DNA from: a virus
Direction: 5' to 3' (one strand)
Length of the DNA: 45,930 nt
Virus record (IMG/VR): IMGVR_UViG_3300035698_005732
Coordinates: 1 to 45,930 of that record
Positions within the stretch are counted from its first letter, which is position 1; each line of letters starts with the position of its first letter. Below, one piece after another: positions 8,630 through 17,370 of the stretch. The notes beneath the pieces are model-generated. The model did not search any database. It was given only the letters and a program-made list of their open reading frames with translations, and was not told where the DNA came from. Position numbers and translations under genes: made by a program.

Positions 8630-9685
8630 ATGCAAGAGTTTGAAGAAAAGAGTGGATTATCTCGTATACTAGGTGGTCTAGGAGCAGGCCTTGGTCCTTC
8701 TATTGGTACAGGAATACAGAGCCAAGTCTTAAAAGACATCCTTGGTAAACAAGATTTTACCAAAGACCCTGACGCTTTTATAAGAGAATTAATGGGTGCT
8801 CCTGTATCTCAAGAAATTAAAAAGCCATACCTAGACTACACTATGCAGTCAAGAGAGATAGACTATAACAAGCAGAAGGCACAAGTAGCGAGCATCACGA
8901 AGAATACTGAGATGAAGTTAAAGAGTGCAGCAGACCAACATAAGCTTACTGGTGGTGAGCCTTTACGCCTAGCACAAGAGGCAATATGGGATGAACATAA
9001 TGCTGCGTTGTCACAGATCAATGCTCCTGCACAGTCTGGTGGAGATAGACCATCAGTAGATGATTTCTTTAGTGGTACTGGAGGAGGAGGAGAAACTATC
9101 AAAGTACCAGAGAGGAACTTTGGTACTCCTAAAGGTCAGGAAGACTCAATAAAAAAACTATCTAAAGAGGCGTTGAAGTTTGAAGGCACACAAGAGCAAT
9201 TTCAGAATACTATTAATGCTGATGGCGCAGGATATACACCAGAAGATGTTGAACAAGCATATAATATAATTGCAGAAGAAAAAGCTGCAAAAGAGGAAAA
9301 GAAACAAGGTGACATTGAAAATACACGTTTCCAATATGTTATGGGTAATATGGCAGAAAAGGATGTGCGTAAAAAACTAGACGATTTAAAGATTTCATCT
9401 GATGAGAGAGAAGCCTTACTATCGGAATGGCATCCACAGTCAATAGAGAAAAAAGGCCGTGCTAAAAATGTAATTAAAAGACAGGTAAATACAGCTGAAC
9501 GTATTTATAAGAAAACAGGGTCAGAGAAAAAGGTCCGTAATTATTTAACTGGAAATGGTTATGATAAAGACCAGGTAAATGCTGTATTACGTGAGATAGG
9601 AGTTGAAGCACCAATGCCAGAAGACCCGGCTCAAAACAACAATCCTTTAATTAACTTTGTTACTGAACTTTTTGGTGGAGTATAA
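8630..9685 (+). CDS. Putative ejection protein (351 aa)
   Basis: A highly charged, mostly helical protein encoded between the portal and the very large internal protein. The N-terminus has a glycine-rich segment (ILGGLGAGLGPSIGTGI). Residues about 70-140 and 200-300 are coiled-coil-like (EKAAKEEKKQGD). No enzymatic motif is visible. Gene order and composition match the set of three ejection proteins found in P22-like phages. The gene has close spacing on both sides (3 bp and 3 bp). Confidence 0.65.
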   Translation: MQEFEEKSGLSRILGGLGAGLGPSIGTGIQSQVLKDILGKQDFTKDPDAFIRELMGAPVSQEIKKPYLDYTMQSREIDYNKQKAQVASITKNTEMKLKSAADQHKLTGGEPLRLAQEAIWDEHNAALSQINAPAQSGGDRPSVDDFFSGTGGGGETIKVPERNFGTPKGQEDSIKKLSKEALKFEGTQEQFQNTINADGAGYTPEDVEQAYNIIAEEKAAKEEKKQGDIENTRFQYVMGNMAEKDVRKKLDDLKISSDEREALLSEWHPQSIEKKGRAKNVIKRQVNTAERIYKKTGSEKKVRNYLTGNGYDKDQVNAVLREIGVEAPMPEDPAQNNNPLINFVTELFGGV

Positions 9686-9688
9686 CGT

Positions 9689-12600
9689 GTGGCAAACGAT
9701 ATTGAACAACGTATTAAGGCTGCTAAGGATGCTGGGTATAGTGACTCCGAAATAAACGACGCTATAAACAAGTCTAGGACAGTTGAATATAACGCTAATG
9801 ATACACGATCATTCAGCGAACGTCTATCTACCCTTCCATCTATCTTTGGTCAAGGACTACGACAATCGTCACTAGGCATACTCGTAGGTCAAGGACAGAC
9901 CTTTGATGAGATGAGACAGCAAGGTGTAGAAGACTACAACTGGCTTCAACGTAGTGTTCTTGGTGCTGGTCAGGTAGCTGGTGACCTTCCTATATTCGCT
10001 GCTGGTAGTACCGCAGGAACTGCTGTAGGAAGTCCTATCGCTGGAGGTACATTAGCTTTCGGAATGGCAGGTGCTATACGTGAGGGGTGGAATCAATATC
10101 AAGAGTTTAAGCATGAAAACCCAGGTAATGATTTTACCTTCGCTGACTTTATAGACCGTGCTCCTGCTATAGCTAAAGAGAGTGGAAAAGAAGCTCTCAT
10201 TGGTTTCGTCACTGGTTCTTCTGGTAAGTTCTTACGTGCTGCATTACCTAAGATGGGAAAAGCATTCGCAGTGACAACACTTGATGCTCTTGGAAATGAG
10301 ATGTCAGCGTTGACAAAGGCAGGTACTGCTGCGGCATCAGTCGGCGAGATCAGCGCATTGACGACATCGAGTTCTGTTATAAAGAAAGGAGAGCTTCCAA
10401 CAATACAAGACTTCATTGACAACGCAATTGTTCTTCTTGGAGTTAAGGTCGGAGAGCGTGTAGCAGGTCGTATCATTGACGTAGCGAAGAAGACTGGAAA
10501 GAACCCATACGAGATTGCTAAAGAGGTTCCAAAAGAACACCTAGAGTCAGACGACGTACAGCAGGTGATGACTGACATAGAGAAGGTCAGAGGTCCACAG
10601 CGTGAAGAGGCAGCAGAGAAAGGGACAGCAGAAGTAGAGAAGGCATTAGTCTCAAAGAAAGCACAGGCCGCTAGAGAGATAAAGGAAGGTTTAGATAAAG
10701 AGATAGGCAAGCTAGAGAAGGATCGCCAACAAGAAGCTCGTGAGGACATACATGAGGTAAAGAAAACTGAGTCAGAGCTTAAGAAGCTTTATGATAAAGA
10801 GACATCAAAATCTGAACTATCGAAAGAAGAACTGTTAAAGAAGCAGAAAGACAAACTTAAGGTTCTTGAAGAGAAGCGTGCCAAAGAACATGCTGAGAAA
10901 GAAATCGAGATAGCAAAGTCAGAAGAAAAGATAGATAAGGCTTTGAAGGAAGAGATCGAATATAAACGCCAAAAGAGTGCCGAGAAGATAGATAAGGTAG
11001 AGAGTAAAGCTGCTAACAAGGTAAAGAGTGAACTTGCTAAGAAACTAGATACTTATGACAAACAACTAGAGCGCAAGGAAATCCGTGGTGCAGTAAGAAA
11101 CAAAATTGAACAGCGACGTGAAAATGCTGTAAAGAAGGCCAAGAATGATATAGCTAAGGTATTCAAGTCTAAAGAGTTAGCACCTGTACTTGACAATGCG
11201 AAGACATCGTTGAAAGAATCTATAGCAAAAGCTAAAGATAAAGCAAAAGCAGAAAAGCTAAAGTTCAGTGAGAAAGCTACATCTGAAATCGAGAAAGCAC
11301 ATGATAAGCGTGTTGCAGAACTATTGAAGAAGACTGGTATTAAAGACCGAAAGATCGGTAGAGAGCTTTCTTCTATACAGAAGTCTGTAGAAGGGAAGTC
11401 ACAGAAGCTCGTATCGAAATATGGAGTAGAGACAGCAAAGAAGACTGCAAAGCATGAGACAAAGGTTCAGAAAGCGAAGAGTGCTGCTGTAATTAAGTTC
11501 GGAAAAGCAAAAGACAAGATACAGGCTGGCTATACTGCTATAGGCTCATCACGAGAAGGTACAATCTTAATAAAGGACAAACCATCAGCGTCACAAGACT
11601 ATGGCATGTCAAATGGCAAGCTTAAGACAAACCGCATAGCTGACGAGAACTCTGCTACACTACTTGAACATTCTAGTGATGTAGAGAGTATTGAGAAAGG
11701 ATTTGAGACAACAGAGCAAGAAGCATCATGGTATGAGAAAGTAAACAAGATGTTCAATGGCTGGGGAGCGAAGATGTTCGTCGAGGCTCCATTCGAGTCT
11801 GTAGGTGCTACTGAGACAGGATTCCAGGTGAAGAACTATTTCTCTTCTATGGAGAAGATAAAGCAAGAAGCTATCGCAGTGAAACGAAAGATGCCAAAGA
11901 TGAAGACTCCAGCAGAAGAACTTGCAGTTGTTCTTTCTTCAGAGCTAGACGATGCTAGCTTTGCTAAGTTGCCAAAAGAGATGCAAGAACGTACTGCCGA
12001 AGGACGAAAAGTATTAAGAGAATATACTGATAAGTATGGTCAGCAACTAGAAGACCTAGGTGCTTTTAAACATCAGTTTCCACAGTCACGGATTTCTATC
12101 AACGAGACAAACATAGAACTTATAAAAGAACGTCTTGCCAGTGAAATACCAAAGGCTGAAATAGCAAAACTATCTAAAGAGCTTAAGCAACTTGTCTCTG
12201 ATAATGATATGCTAAAGACTGTTAAGTTTACTCACATACCTACAGCGATATGGTGGGAGTCTCACTATAATAATAATCCTCAGCTAGGAAATAAGTCATT
12301 ACGGCTGATGAGTAACAAGCAGAGAAAGAACCTGACGATAAATGACCTAGTACAAAAAGGTAAGGTAAGCTCTGAATTGGTCACTGTAGATAGCATACTA
12401 GCGAGCTATGCTTCAAAGGCAGCACATGACATCGGTGTTCTTAACATAACGAATGCTGCTATAGCAGATGGCTTGGCCATAAAGAAAGGTACAGGAACTA
12501 AAGGGATACATGATAATTATGTACCTATCTCACCATTCCGATCACCTGTACTTGCAGGGTATGAGGCACATCCTATCTTTGCTGAATGGATGAGCAACTA

Positions 12601-13906
12601 TACAGCGAGCAACCAACAAGGTTTCATATCACGTATGATTGGTATGACGAAGGGTCTAGCGTTCTACAACCCTGTAATACTTCCTATGTATGACTTCTTC
12701 CAAAGCATACAACTTGGTGGCATAAAACCATTCTTGAAGCTTGGTAAAGCATGGAAAGGCGTAAGCGAATATTCTCTTGAGTTCCAGAAGGCTCTTGAGG
12801 GCAACCTCTCCTCTTCTCCATTCGATAGTACATATGCAGACTTTAGATCATCTATAGCAAATGCTTCTAGCAATCCTTTCGTTGAGTTCTCAAGAGACTT
12901 CTTCTCTACAGCAAACTATAAGACTCTTGGTCTCAAATCATTCTATAATACATCATCACGTCTGGCTTGGCATCTTGACAGGGTAGTACGCTTCTCTTCG
13001 TATCTACATCTACGAGAGAAAGGTTTCAGCTCACGAGATGCAGCACAACTAGCTGCCCGTTTCCACGGTGACTATGCCTCTGTACAGCCTAAGCTTCGTC
13101 GTACTCTTAACAACTTCTTCTTCACCCCTACTTTTAAGATCATAATGGGTAAAGCTCAGTATGACATGGTAAAGAATGCTGGCAAACTTGCTTTCGGTAA
13201 AGTTCCTAATGATCCTATTGCTAAAGCAAAGATGAAGGTCATGGCGAAAGGAACATTCAACAGTGCTGCTATACTTATCGGTACTGATATGTTTATGCAA
13301 TGGATGGGCTTTGATAGACAGCAATTCGGTCGTAAGTATTACAAGAAGATAGAGAATGAAGACGGAGAGAAAGAACTCGCTGTAACATTTTCAACCCCTG
13401 TTACGACATGGCTAAAAGCCGCATATAGAGGAAAGGAATCGTTAAGTGACCTTAATGGTAATGCACTCGAATCGTTTGTTAAGATGTCATCATGGGAGCT
13501 ACATCCTATGTGGCGTGTTGCTAACGAGATCATATCAAACAAGAATTATGAGAACGAACCTATCTTCTCGTCGTTAGGAGACTCATCAGTACAGAAACTT
13601 GCCAAGTCTACAAAGTATATGCTTAAGCGTATCGTCGCAGTATCACAATACTTCACCGAAGAAGGAGAGATGACAATAAAGTCTCGTGCTGCTGTATACC
13701 ATGACCTGAATGTATTCTCAGCGTTTATAATAGACCGCTTTGGGTTTAACTATATTCGTAATACTAAAGACCGTAGAACAGCATTCCAGATACAACGTCT
13801 CGTTAATGATTTCAAGCAACAGGCTCGTAAGGGGAACCTTAATGAGCGACAGCTTCGTGATGGAACTGCACGTATTAATGCCATCGTAGACAAATATTCA
13901 AAATAA
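9689..13906 (+). CDS. Large internal virion / DNA ejection protein (1405 aa)
   Basis: This is the second largest protein of the genome. Residues 1-75 contain a short N-terminal domain (IEQRIKAAKDAGYSDSEIND). Residues about 90-135 are glycine-rich and hydrophobic. Residues about 270-620 are a very long lysine/glutamate coiled coil. The C-terminal ~700 residues are mixed alpha helical with hydrophobic stretches near 965-1000 and 1170-1200. The start is GTG with GGTGGAG upstream. The size and location after the portal match the large ejection proteins that form a channel through the cell envelope. No lysozyme or transglycosylase motif could be recognised. It is the last gene before the fibre block. 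Confidence 0.7.
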   Translation: MANDIEQRIKAAKDAGYSDSEINDAINKSRTVEYNANDTRSFSERLSTLPSIFGQGLRQSSLGILVGQGQTFDEMRQQGVEDYNWLQRSVLGAGQVAGDLPIFAAGSTAGTAVGSPIAGGTLAFGMAGAIREGWNQYQEFKHENPGNDFTFADFIDRAPAIAKESGKEALIGFVTGSSGKFLRAALPKMGKAFAVTTLDALGNEMSALTKAGTAAASVGEISALTTSSSVIKKGELPTIQDFIDNAIVLLGVKVGERVAGRIIDVAKKTGKNPYEIAKEVPKEHLESDDVQQVMTDIEKVRGPQREEAAEKGTAEVEKALVSKKAQAAREIKEGLDKEIGKLEKDRQQEAREDIHEVKKTESELKKLYDKETSKSELSKEELLKKQKDKLKVLEEKRAKEHAEKEIEIAKSEEKIDKALKEEIEYKRQKSAEKIDKVESKAANKVKSELAKKLDTYDKQLERKEIRGAVRNKIEQRRENAVKKAKNDIAKVFKSKELAPVLDNAKTSLKESIAKAKDKAKAEKLKFSEKATSEIEKAHDKRVAELLKKTGIKDRKIGRELSSIQKSVEGKSQKLVSKYGVETAKKTAKHETKVQKAKSAAVIKFGKAKDKIQAGYTAIGSSREGTILIKDKPSASQDYGMSNGKLKTNRIADENSATLLEHSSDVESIEKGFETTEQEASWYEKVNKMFNGWGAKMFVEAPFESVGATETGFQVKNYFSSMEKIKQEAIAVKRKMPKMKTPAEELAVVLSSELDDASFAKLPKEMQERTAEGRKVLREYTDKYGQQLEDLGAFKHQFPQSRISINETNIELIKERLASEIPKAEIAKLSKELKQLVSDNDMLKTVKFTHIPTAIWWESHYNNNPQLGNKSLRLMSNKQRKNLTINDLVQKGKVSSELVTVDSILASYASKAAHDIGVLNITNAAIADGLAIKKGTGTKGIHDNYVPISPFRSPVLAGYEAHPIFAEWMSNYTASNQQGFISRMIGMTKGLAFYNPVILPMYDFFQSIQLGGIKPFLKLGKAWKGVSEYSLEFQKALEGNLSSSPFDSTYADFRSSIANASSNPFVEFSRDFFSTANYKTLGLKSFYNTSSRLAWHLDRVVRFSSYLHLREKGFSSRDAAQLAARFHGDYASVQPKLRRTLNNFFFTPTFKIIMGKAQYDMVKNAGKLAFGKVPNDPIAKAKMKVMAKGTFNSAAILIGTDMFMQWMGFDRQQFGRKYYKKIENEDGEKELAVTFSTPVTTWLKAAYRGKESLSDLNGNALESFVKMSSWELHPMWRVANEIISNKNYENEPIFSSLGDSSVQKLAKSTKYMLKRIVAVSQYFTEEGEMTIKSRAAVYHDLNVFSAFIIDRFGFNYIRNTKDRRTAFQIQRLVNDFKQQARKGNLNERQLRDGTARINAIVDKYSK

Positions 13907-13920
13907 TTCTTTTAATATAG

Positions 13921-13939
13921 TATTAAAAATTTTACTATG
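13921..13939 (+). promoter_or_regulatory. AT palindrome element upstream of first fibre gene
   Basis: TATTAAAAATTTTACTATG matches TACTAAAAATTTTAGTATG at 16736-16754 at 17 of 19 positions, and both stand 50-92 bases before a fibre gene. A related core (TTAAAATTTTAA) is at 44316-44327 before the scaffold gene. This may be a late promoter or activator site. No canonical -35/-10 pair is obvious. Confidence 0.45.
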
Positions 13940-13952
13940 ACTTCTATAAGCG

Positions 13953-14008
13953 TATAGGATTGTCCTATAGCGCAGAGACCCTAAGCGGTATCAGGGTTAT
14001 TAATCCGC
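13953..14008 (+). promoter_or_regulatory. Structured leader: hairpin plus possible H-type pseudoknot
   Basis: TATAGGA and TCCTATA form a 7-bp hairpin (13953-13969). Downstream, ACCCT (13978-13982) can pair with AGGGT (13993-13997), while GCGG inside that loop (13985-13988) can pair with CCGC (14005-14008), the arrangement of an H-type pseudoknot. It ends about 15 bases before the AAAGGAG ribosome site of the fibre gene, so it could affect translation or mRNA life. Confidence 0.4.
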
Positions 14009-14030
14009 ATATTTTTAAAGGAGAATTATT

Positions 14031-16094
14031 ATGACTACGACACGAGGGACTGTACAAGTCTTTAGGTCTACTAGAGCACCGACTTCAGCAGACCACAATG
14101 CCTTTCCAGGCGACGTCTGGGTAAACCTAGACACAGAACTAGCTTACATGTTTATGAAGCAGACCGACCTTGTTGCCACATGGGACGAATTAGGAGGTGG
14201 CTCAGTACCATCAGCCTCAACAACTGTTGAAGGGACTTCTCGTCTTACAACTGTTGCAGAAGCACAAGCAGGAACTTCAGAGACTCTCGCAGTAACGCCT
14301 GCTGGACTGGCCGCTGTTGCCATTGCAGGATCACCTGACTGGAGTGAAACCGTAAAAGGTATCGGACAGATATCTACTACAGCAGAAGCCGTTGCTTTGA
14401 CTCTTGATACCGTAGTAATTACTCCTAGCAAGCTTGCAGACGTATTCGCTGCTCCTGCAGCTTTTGGAACTGGTACACCTGCTGCTGGTGCTTTCACAAC
14501 ACTGTCAACTACAGGTCTCGCTTCTCTTGGAGCTTCTGCTACCATAGTAACAGGTGCTGCAGCGTTGAACCTTGGTGCTGATGCATCAACAGGTGCTGTC
14601 AATATAGGTTCTGGAGCTGGAGCAAGGATTCTAACATTGGGTAACATCACTGGAGCTACTCAGGTTGTTATTAATTCAGGTACTGCTGGTATGACATTCA
14701 CTTCGACAGGTGCTGGCGATATAAGTCTAGTTGGCGGAGACAAAGTTGTTATTGGTGCTGCTGGAACAGTTGACATCAACTCTTCTGCTGCTGCAATTAA
14801 CATTGGTGATGATGATATCGACCAAGCAATTAATATAGGAACTGATGGCGAACGAACAATAACTATTGGTTCATCGAACGGCGCAGCTGCTATTGCAATT
14901 GAGTCTGGAACAGGTGCAATTAACATCGGTGTTAATGCCATTGCTCACAGCACTACAATCGGCAACAAAACTGGTGCTAGTGCAATAGCTATAGAAGTTG
15001 GAACAGGAAATTACACGCTAGACGGTGTAGCTTCGTCAACATTCACAGTTGGAACTTCTACTACTACTGGTACGATATCAATAGGTGGTACTGCTGCAAC
15101 TGGTACAATGACTTTCGGAGACAGCTCTGGAATAAATATAGTCGAAATTGGTGCTGGAGAAGGTGCTACGACAGTAAACATAGCAGGAGGCGCGACTGCT
15201 GGTAAAGCAGTAAATATCGCAACAGGAGCTGTTGCTAACGTTGTAACTATCGGATCGGTATCTGGTGCTTCTAGTCTTGACTTACTAGTTGGAACAGGAA
15301 ACTTCACACTCGAAGGAGCTGTTACTTCTACATACGGTATATCAGCTACTGGTGCGAATACAGGTACAATCTCTATAGGAACAGGAACAGGAGCTCAGAC
15401 TCTTAACCTAATGACAGGCGGGACTGGCGTTAAAACTGTAAACATAGCTACAGGAGCAATCGGTAATATTATAACAATGGGAAGCGTTACTGCGGCTTCT
15501 TCTCTTGACTTTCTCGTCGGTACAGGGAACTTTACACTAGAAGGAGATACTACTTCTACATACGATATATCTAGCACAGGCGTTAATACAGGAACGGTAA
15601 CGATCGCTTCAGGAACTGGTGCTCGCACAGTCGAGATTGCTGGTGGTGGAACTGGTATTAAGACAATAAACATTGGTGCTGCTGCAACAGCAGACGTCAT
15701 CACTATTGGTACGACTACTGCTGCTGGTGCGACTACTATTTCTGCTGGTTCTGGGGGACTTACTCTTGATGCCTCTGGTATCGTTGATATGGTTCCTGCG
15801 ACAGATAGCGGAGCTGCTGCTACTGGTACTGTGAATGCTAACGTCGGCGTTACAACTCATACAGGGTTGACAACTGCTTCCGCTGCTTCTCAGGTATTTA
15901 CTATCACTAACAGTGTATGTGGTGTTGGTAGTGCTATCCTTGTTAGTGCTTCAAATCTTGGGGCCAATGATGCACAAATGACCGTGACACGTGTGACACC
16001 TGGAGCAGGAAGCTTCGAGGTAACACTAACGAACAACGGTGCTGCTTCACTTAATGGGGATGTAATCATCACGTTCTGGATCATTGCTGCATAA
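14031..16094 (+). CDS. Repeat-rich tail fibre protein (687 aa)
   Basis: The N-terminus (STRAPTSADHNAFPGDVWVN, then AYMFMKQTDLVATWDELGGG) looks like a fibre attachment domain. It is followed by KGIGQISTTAEA-type fibre repeats, then ~450 residues of short beta repeats around INIG, ITIG, AIAIESGTG and ANVVTIGSVSGASSLDLLVG, as expected for an intertwined trimeric beta shaft. The last ~80 residues are a different, valine-rich tip. AAAGGAG stands before the ATG. It is the first gene of the fibre block, with its own leader, and a strong terminator follows at 16126-16155. Confidence 0.8.
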   Translation: MTTTRGTVQVFRSTRAPTSADHNAFPGDVWVNLDTELAYMFMKQTDLVATWDELGGGSVPSASTTVEGTSRLTTVAEAQAGTSETLAVTPAGLAAVAIAGSPDWSETVKGIGQISTTAEAVALTLDTVVITPSKLADVFAAPAAFGTGTPAAGAFTTLSTTGLASLGASATIVTGAAALNLGADASTGAVNIGSGAGARILTLGNITGATQVVINSGTAGMTFTSTGAGDISLVGGDKVVIGAAGTVDINSSAAAINIGDDDIDQAINIGTDGERTITIGSSNGAAAIAIESGTGAINIGVNAIAHSTTIGNKTGASAIAIEVGTGNYTLDGVASSTFTVGTSTTTGTISIGGTAATGTMTFGDSSGINIVEIGAGEGATTVNIAGGATAGKAVNIATGAVANVVTIGSVSGASSLDLLVGTGNFTLEGAVTSTYGISATGANTGTISIGTGTGAQTLNLMTGGTGVKTVNIATGAIGNIITMGSVTAASSLDFLVGTGNFTLEGDTTSTYDISSTGVNTGTVTIASGTGARTVEIAGGGTGIKTINIGAAATADVITIGTTTAAGATTISAGSGGLTLDASGIVDMVPATDSGAAATGTVNANVGVTTHTGLTTASAASQVFTITNSVCGVGSAILVSASNLGANDAQMTVTRVTPGAGSFEVTLTNNGAASLNGDVIITFWIIAA

Positions 16095-16102
16095 ATGAGA
16101 TA

Positions 16103-16117
16103 GTGACAATTTGTCAC
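16103..16117. promoter_or_regulatory. Perfect 7-bp inverted repeat (operator-like)
   Basis: GTGACAATTTGTCAC is a perfect dyad with a single central base, placed between a fibre stop codon and the terminator. The spacing suits a dimeric repressor or simply an accessory hairpin. The function is unproven. Confidence 0.35.
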
Positions 16118-16125
16118 CGACTAAA

Positions 16126-16155
16126 AAAGGCCTTCCTAGAAATAGGAGGGCCTTT
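16126..16155. terminator. Strong bidirectional terminator
   Basis: Two 13-base arms (AAAGGCCTTCCTA and TAGGAGGGCCTTT, one G-T pair) close a GAAA tetraloop. A runs precede and T-rich sequence follows, so it can work in both directions. It separates the rightward fibre gene (ends 16094) from the leftward cassette with the tRNA-like gene and the 16327 gene. Confidence 0.88.
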
Positions 16156-16169
16156 ATATTACATTAAAA

Positions 16170-16268
16170 GGCTGACAACGGGAGTCGAACCCACTATCTT
16201 ACGATTACAGTTCGAAAAGTGCGACTCTTGACAGTAATCGTATGCTTAACCGTTTAGCTTGGCCAGCC
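16170..16268 (-). tRNA. tRNA-like gene with abnormal anticodon region
   Basis: On the minus strand this 99-nt segment has a 7-bp acceptor pair (GGCTGGC with GTCAGCC, one G-T), a D arm (GCT-AAACGGTTA-AGC) and a T arm (GTGGG-TTCGACT-CCCGT). There is one extra unpaired base before the 3' acceptor strand if the T stem is 5 bp. The middle does not fold normally: TACGATTAC and GTAATCGTA (16200-16208 and 16234-16242) form a 9-bp helix around a 25-base loop. ACTGT is repeated at both edges of the loop. One alternative reads a CTGTCAA loop (anticodon GUC, Asp) but with a mismatched stem and a 28-base variable region. It may be an odd long-arm tRNA, a tRNA with a short insertion, or a decayed gene. The isoacceptor is not assigned. 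CCA is not encoded. Confidence 0.6.
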
Positions 16269-16326
16269 ATATAAATCCCCCAAAACGCAGAGGAAAATAG
16301 AGAAACTCTGCGCCTGGAGGTATCCG

Positions 16327-16605
16327 CTACATAGGAGATGTATCTTCCGTCGGCAGACTTTCTTCTTTCTTATCAATTTCTTTGTCAATTATACGCTGTC
16401 TTTCGTCAAGGATTTGCTTGAAGACGTTTAGTATCTCAGCTGCTTGTACAAAGCTTGTCTCTAGTGGGAATAGCACCTCAGCACCGTTTTCTAGTGCAAG
16501 GCTATGCTTCTGTGAAGTCATGTACTTGACTTGTTGCTTTTCTGCTACTTCTTTAGATTTCTTAGTTTTCTTTGTCTTTTTCATATTAACTTTAGGACTT
16601 TTCAT
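16327..16605 (-). CDS. Small basic protein of unknown function
   Basis: A 92-residue protein read leftward inside the rightward fibre block. The first 25 residues are very lysine-rich (KMKKTKKTKKSKE-like), followed by a short beta/helix region and a C-terminal coiled-coil-like helix (ILDERQRIIDKEIDKKEES). CACAGGAGAAAAT precedes the ATG on the minus strand, a good ribosome site, so I prefer this strand over the overlapping forward ORF. It probably forms one leftward unit with the tRNA-like gene, ending at the 16126-16155 terminator. Confidence 0.7.
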   Translation of the reverse strand: MKSPKVNMKKTKKTKKSKEVAEKQQVKYMTSQKHSLALENGAEVLFPLETSFVQAAEILNVFKQILDERQRIIDKEIDKKEESLPTEDTSPM

Positions 16606-16735
16606 ATTTTCTCCTGTGTTTTTAGCAGAATATATACTGATCTGCTAGATTTTCTCAAATATATATTACATATCTTTTTACGACAATGAAATATTTTACT
16701 TGATAGTATCCAAATAAAGATTTATACATAAGGTC

Positions 16736-16785
16736 TACTAAAAATTTTAGTATGCTGTTTTACAAACAAGCCACCCTTCAGGGTG
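16736..16785 (+). promoter_or_regulatory. Control region of the second fibre unit
   Basis: 16736-16754 is the second copy of the AT palindrome seen at 13921. It is followed by a hairpin CACCC-TTCA-GGGTG at 16772-16785 and then the CGGAG ribosome site. The same order (AT palindrome, GC hairpin, ribosome site) precedes 14031 and 44409. Transcription must restart here because the strong terminator upstream separates the units. Confidence 0.45.
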
Positions 16786-16809
16786 TGACAAATCTCGGAG
16801 AAGATGAAT

Positions 16810-17358
16810 ATGTCAAGATTTTATAGACCACAACAAGTAAGAGATTCACAGGGCAATACTCTTTTGCTCGATGCAGACGATTTAAATATGCGTGTATCAT
16901 TTGCTGGAACAGATAATGCAAGATACAAAGCAACTGCCAGACCAGGTGTAGCTATTACTGAAGCAGGTTGGAAGATTAAAGAGTATATCGCAAATGCTAC
17001 TGATAGCACTGTAATAATTCTTACAGCTACAGATAACAGCTTAGCAGACTTTAACAATATCTGGGATGATAGCACTGCCATTGCGATAACTGGCATTGAT
17101 AAAGCAAGTCCAGGAGTTGTCACAGCGGCAGACCACGGATATGTTTCAGGAGACTGGATAGAGATAGTGTCTTCAGACATGACAGAGGTCAACGGAGATG
17201 GCTACGGAAGTGTAGTATATGAAGTGGTAAAGATTGACACAGCGACCTTTTCATTAAAAGATGTTGATGGTGTTGCAGTTAATACGTCTGGTTTTGCAGC
17301 TGTTGGAACAACAGGAAGCGCATACAAGAGAAGTTATCTTAACGCAGATTATCAATAA
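16810..17358 (+). CDS. FCCH-domain fibre-region structural protein
   Basis: A 182-residue protein. Two in-frame ATGs exist (16804 and 16810). CGGAG is nine bases before the second and only three before the first, so 16810 is favoured. The C-terminal half (KASPGVVTAADHGYVSGD, then MTEVNGDGYG, then FSLKDVDGVAVNTSGF) matches the FCCH-like beta domain found also at 311. The N-terminal part begins MSRFYRPQQVRDSQGN. It probably acts as an adaptor linking fibres to the tail or as a small chaperone-like fibre subunit. Confidence 0.7.
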   Translation: MSRFYRPQQVRDSQGNTLLLDADDLNMRVSFAGTDNARYKATARPGVAITEAGWKIKEYIANATDSTVIILTATDNSLADFNNIWDDSTAIAITGIDKASPGVVTAADHGYVSGDWIEIVSSDMTEVNGDGYGSVVYEVVKIDTATFSLKDVDGVAVNTSGFAAVGTTGSAYKRSYLNADYQ

Positions 17359-17370
17359 AAGGGGTCATAA

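Noticed and set aside
10099-10749. 216-codon antisense frame within the large ejection gene
   Set aside because: Shadow of lysine/glutamate/alanine-rich coding sequence, with a serine/phenylalanine-rich translation typical of antisense frames.
14144-16117. Series of antisense frames in the first fibre gene
   Set aside because: They arise from the glycine/threonine/alanine repeats and read as proline/valine/isoleucine-rich products with no starts of quality.
16382-16648. Forward ORF overlapping the leftward basic protein
   Set aside because: It is cysteine/serine/phenylalanine-rich and has no ribosome site, while the minus-strand gene has a good one.
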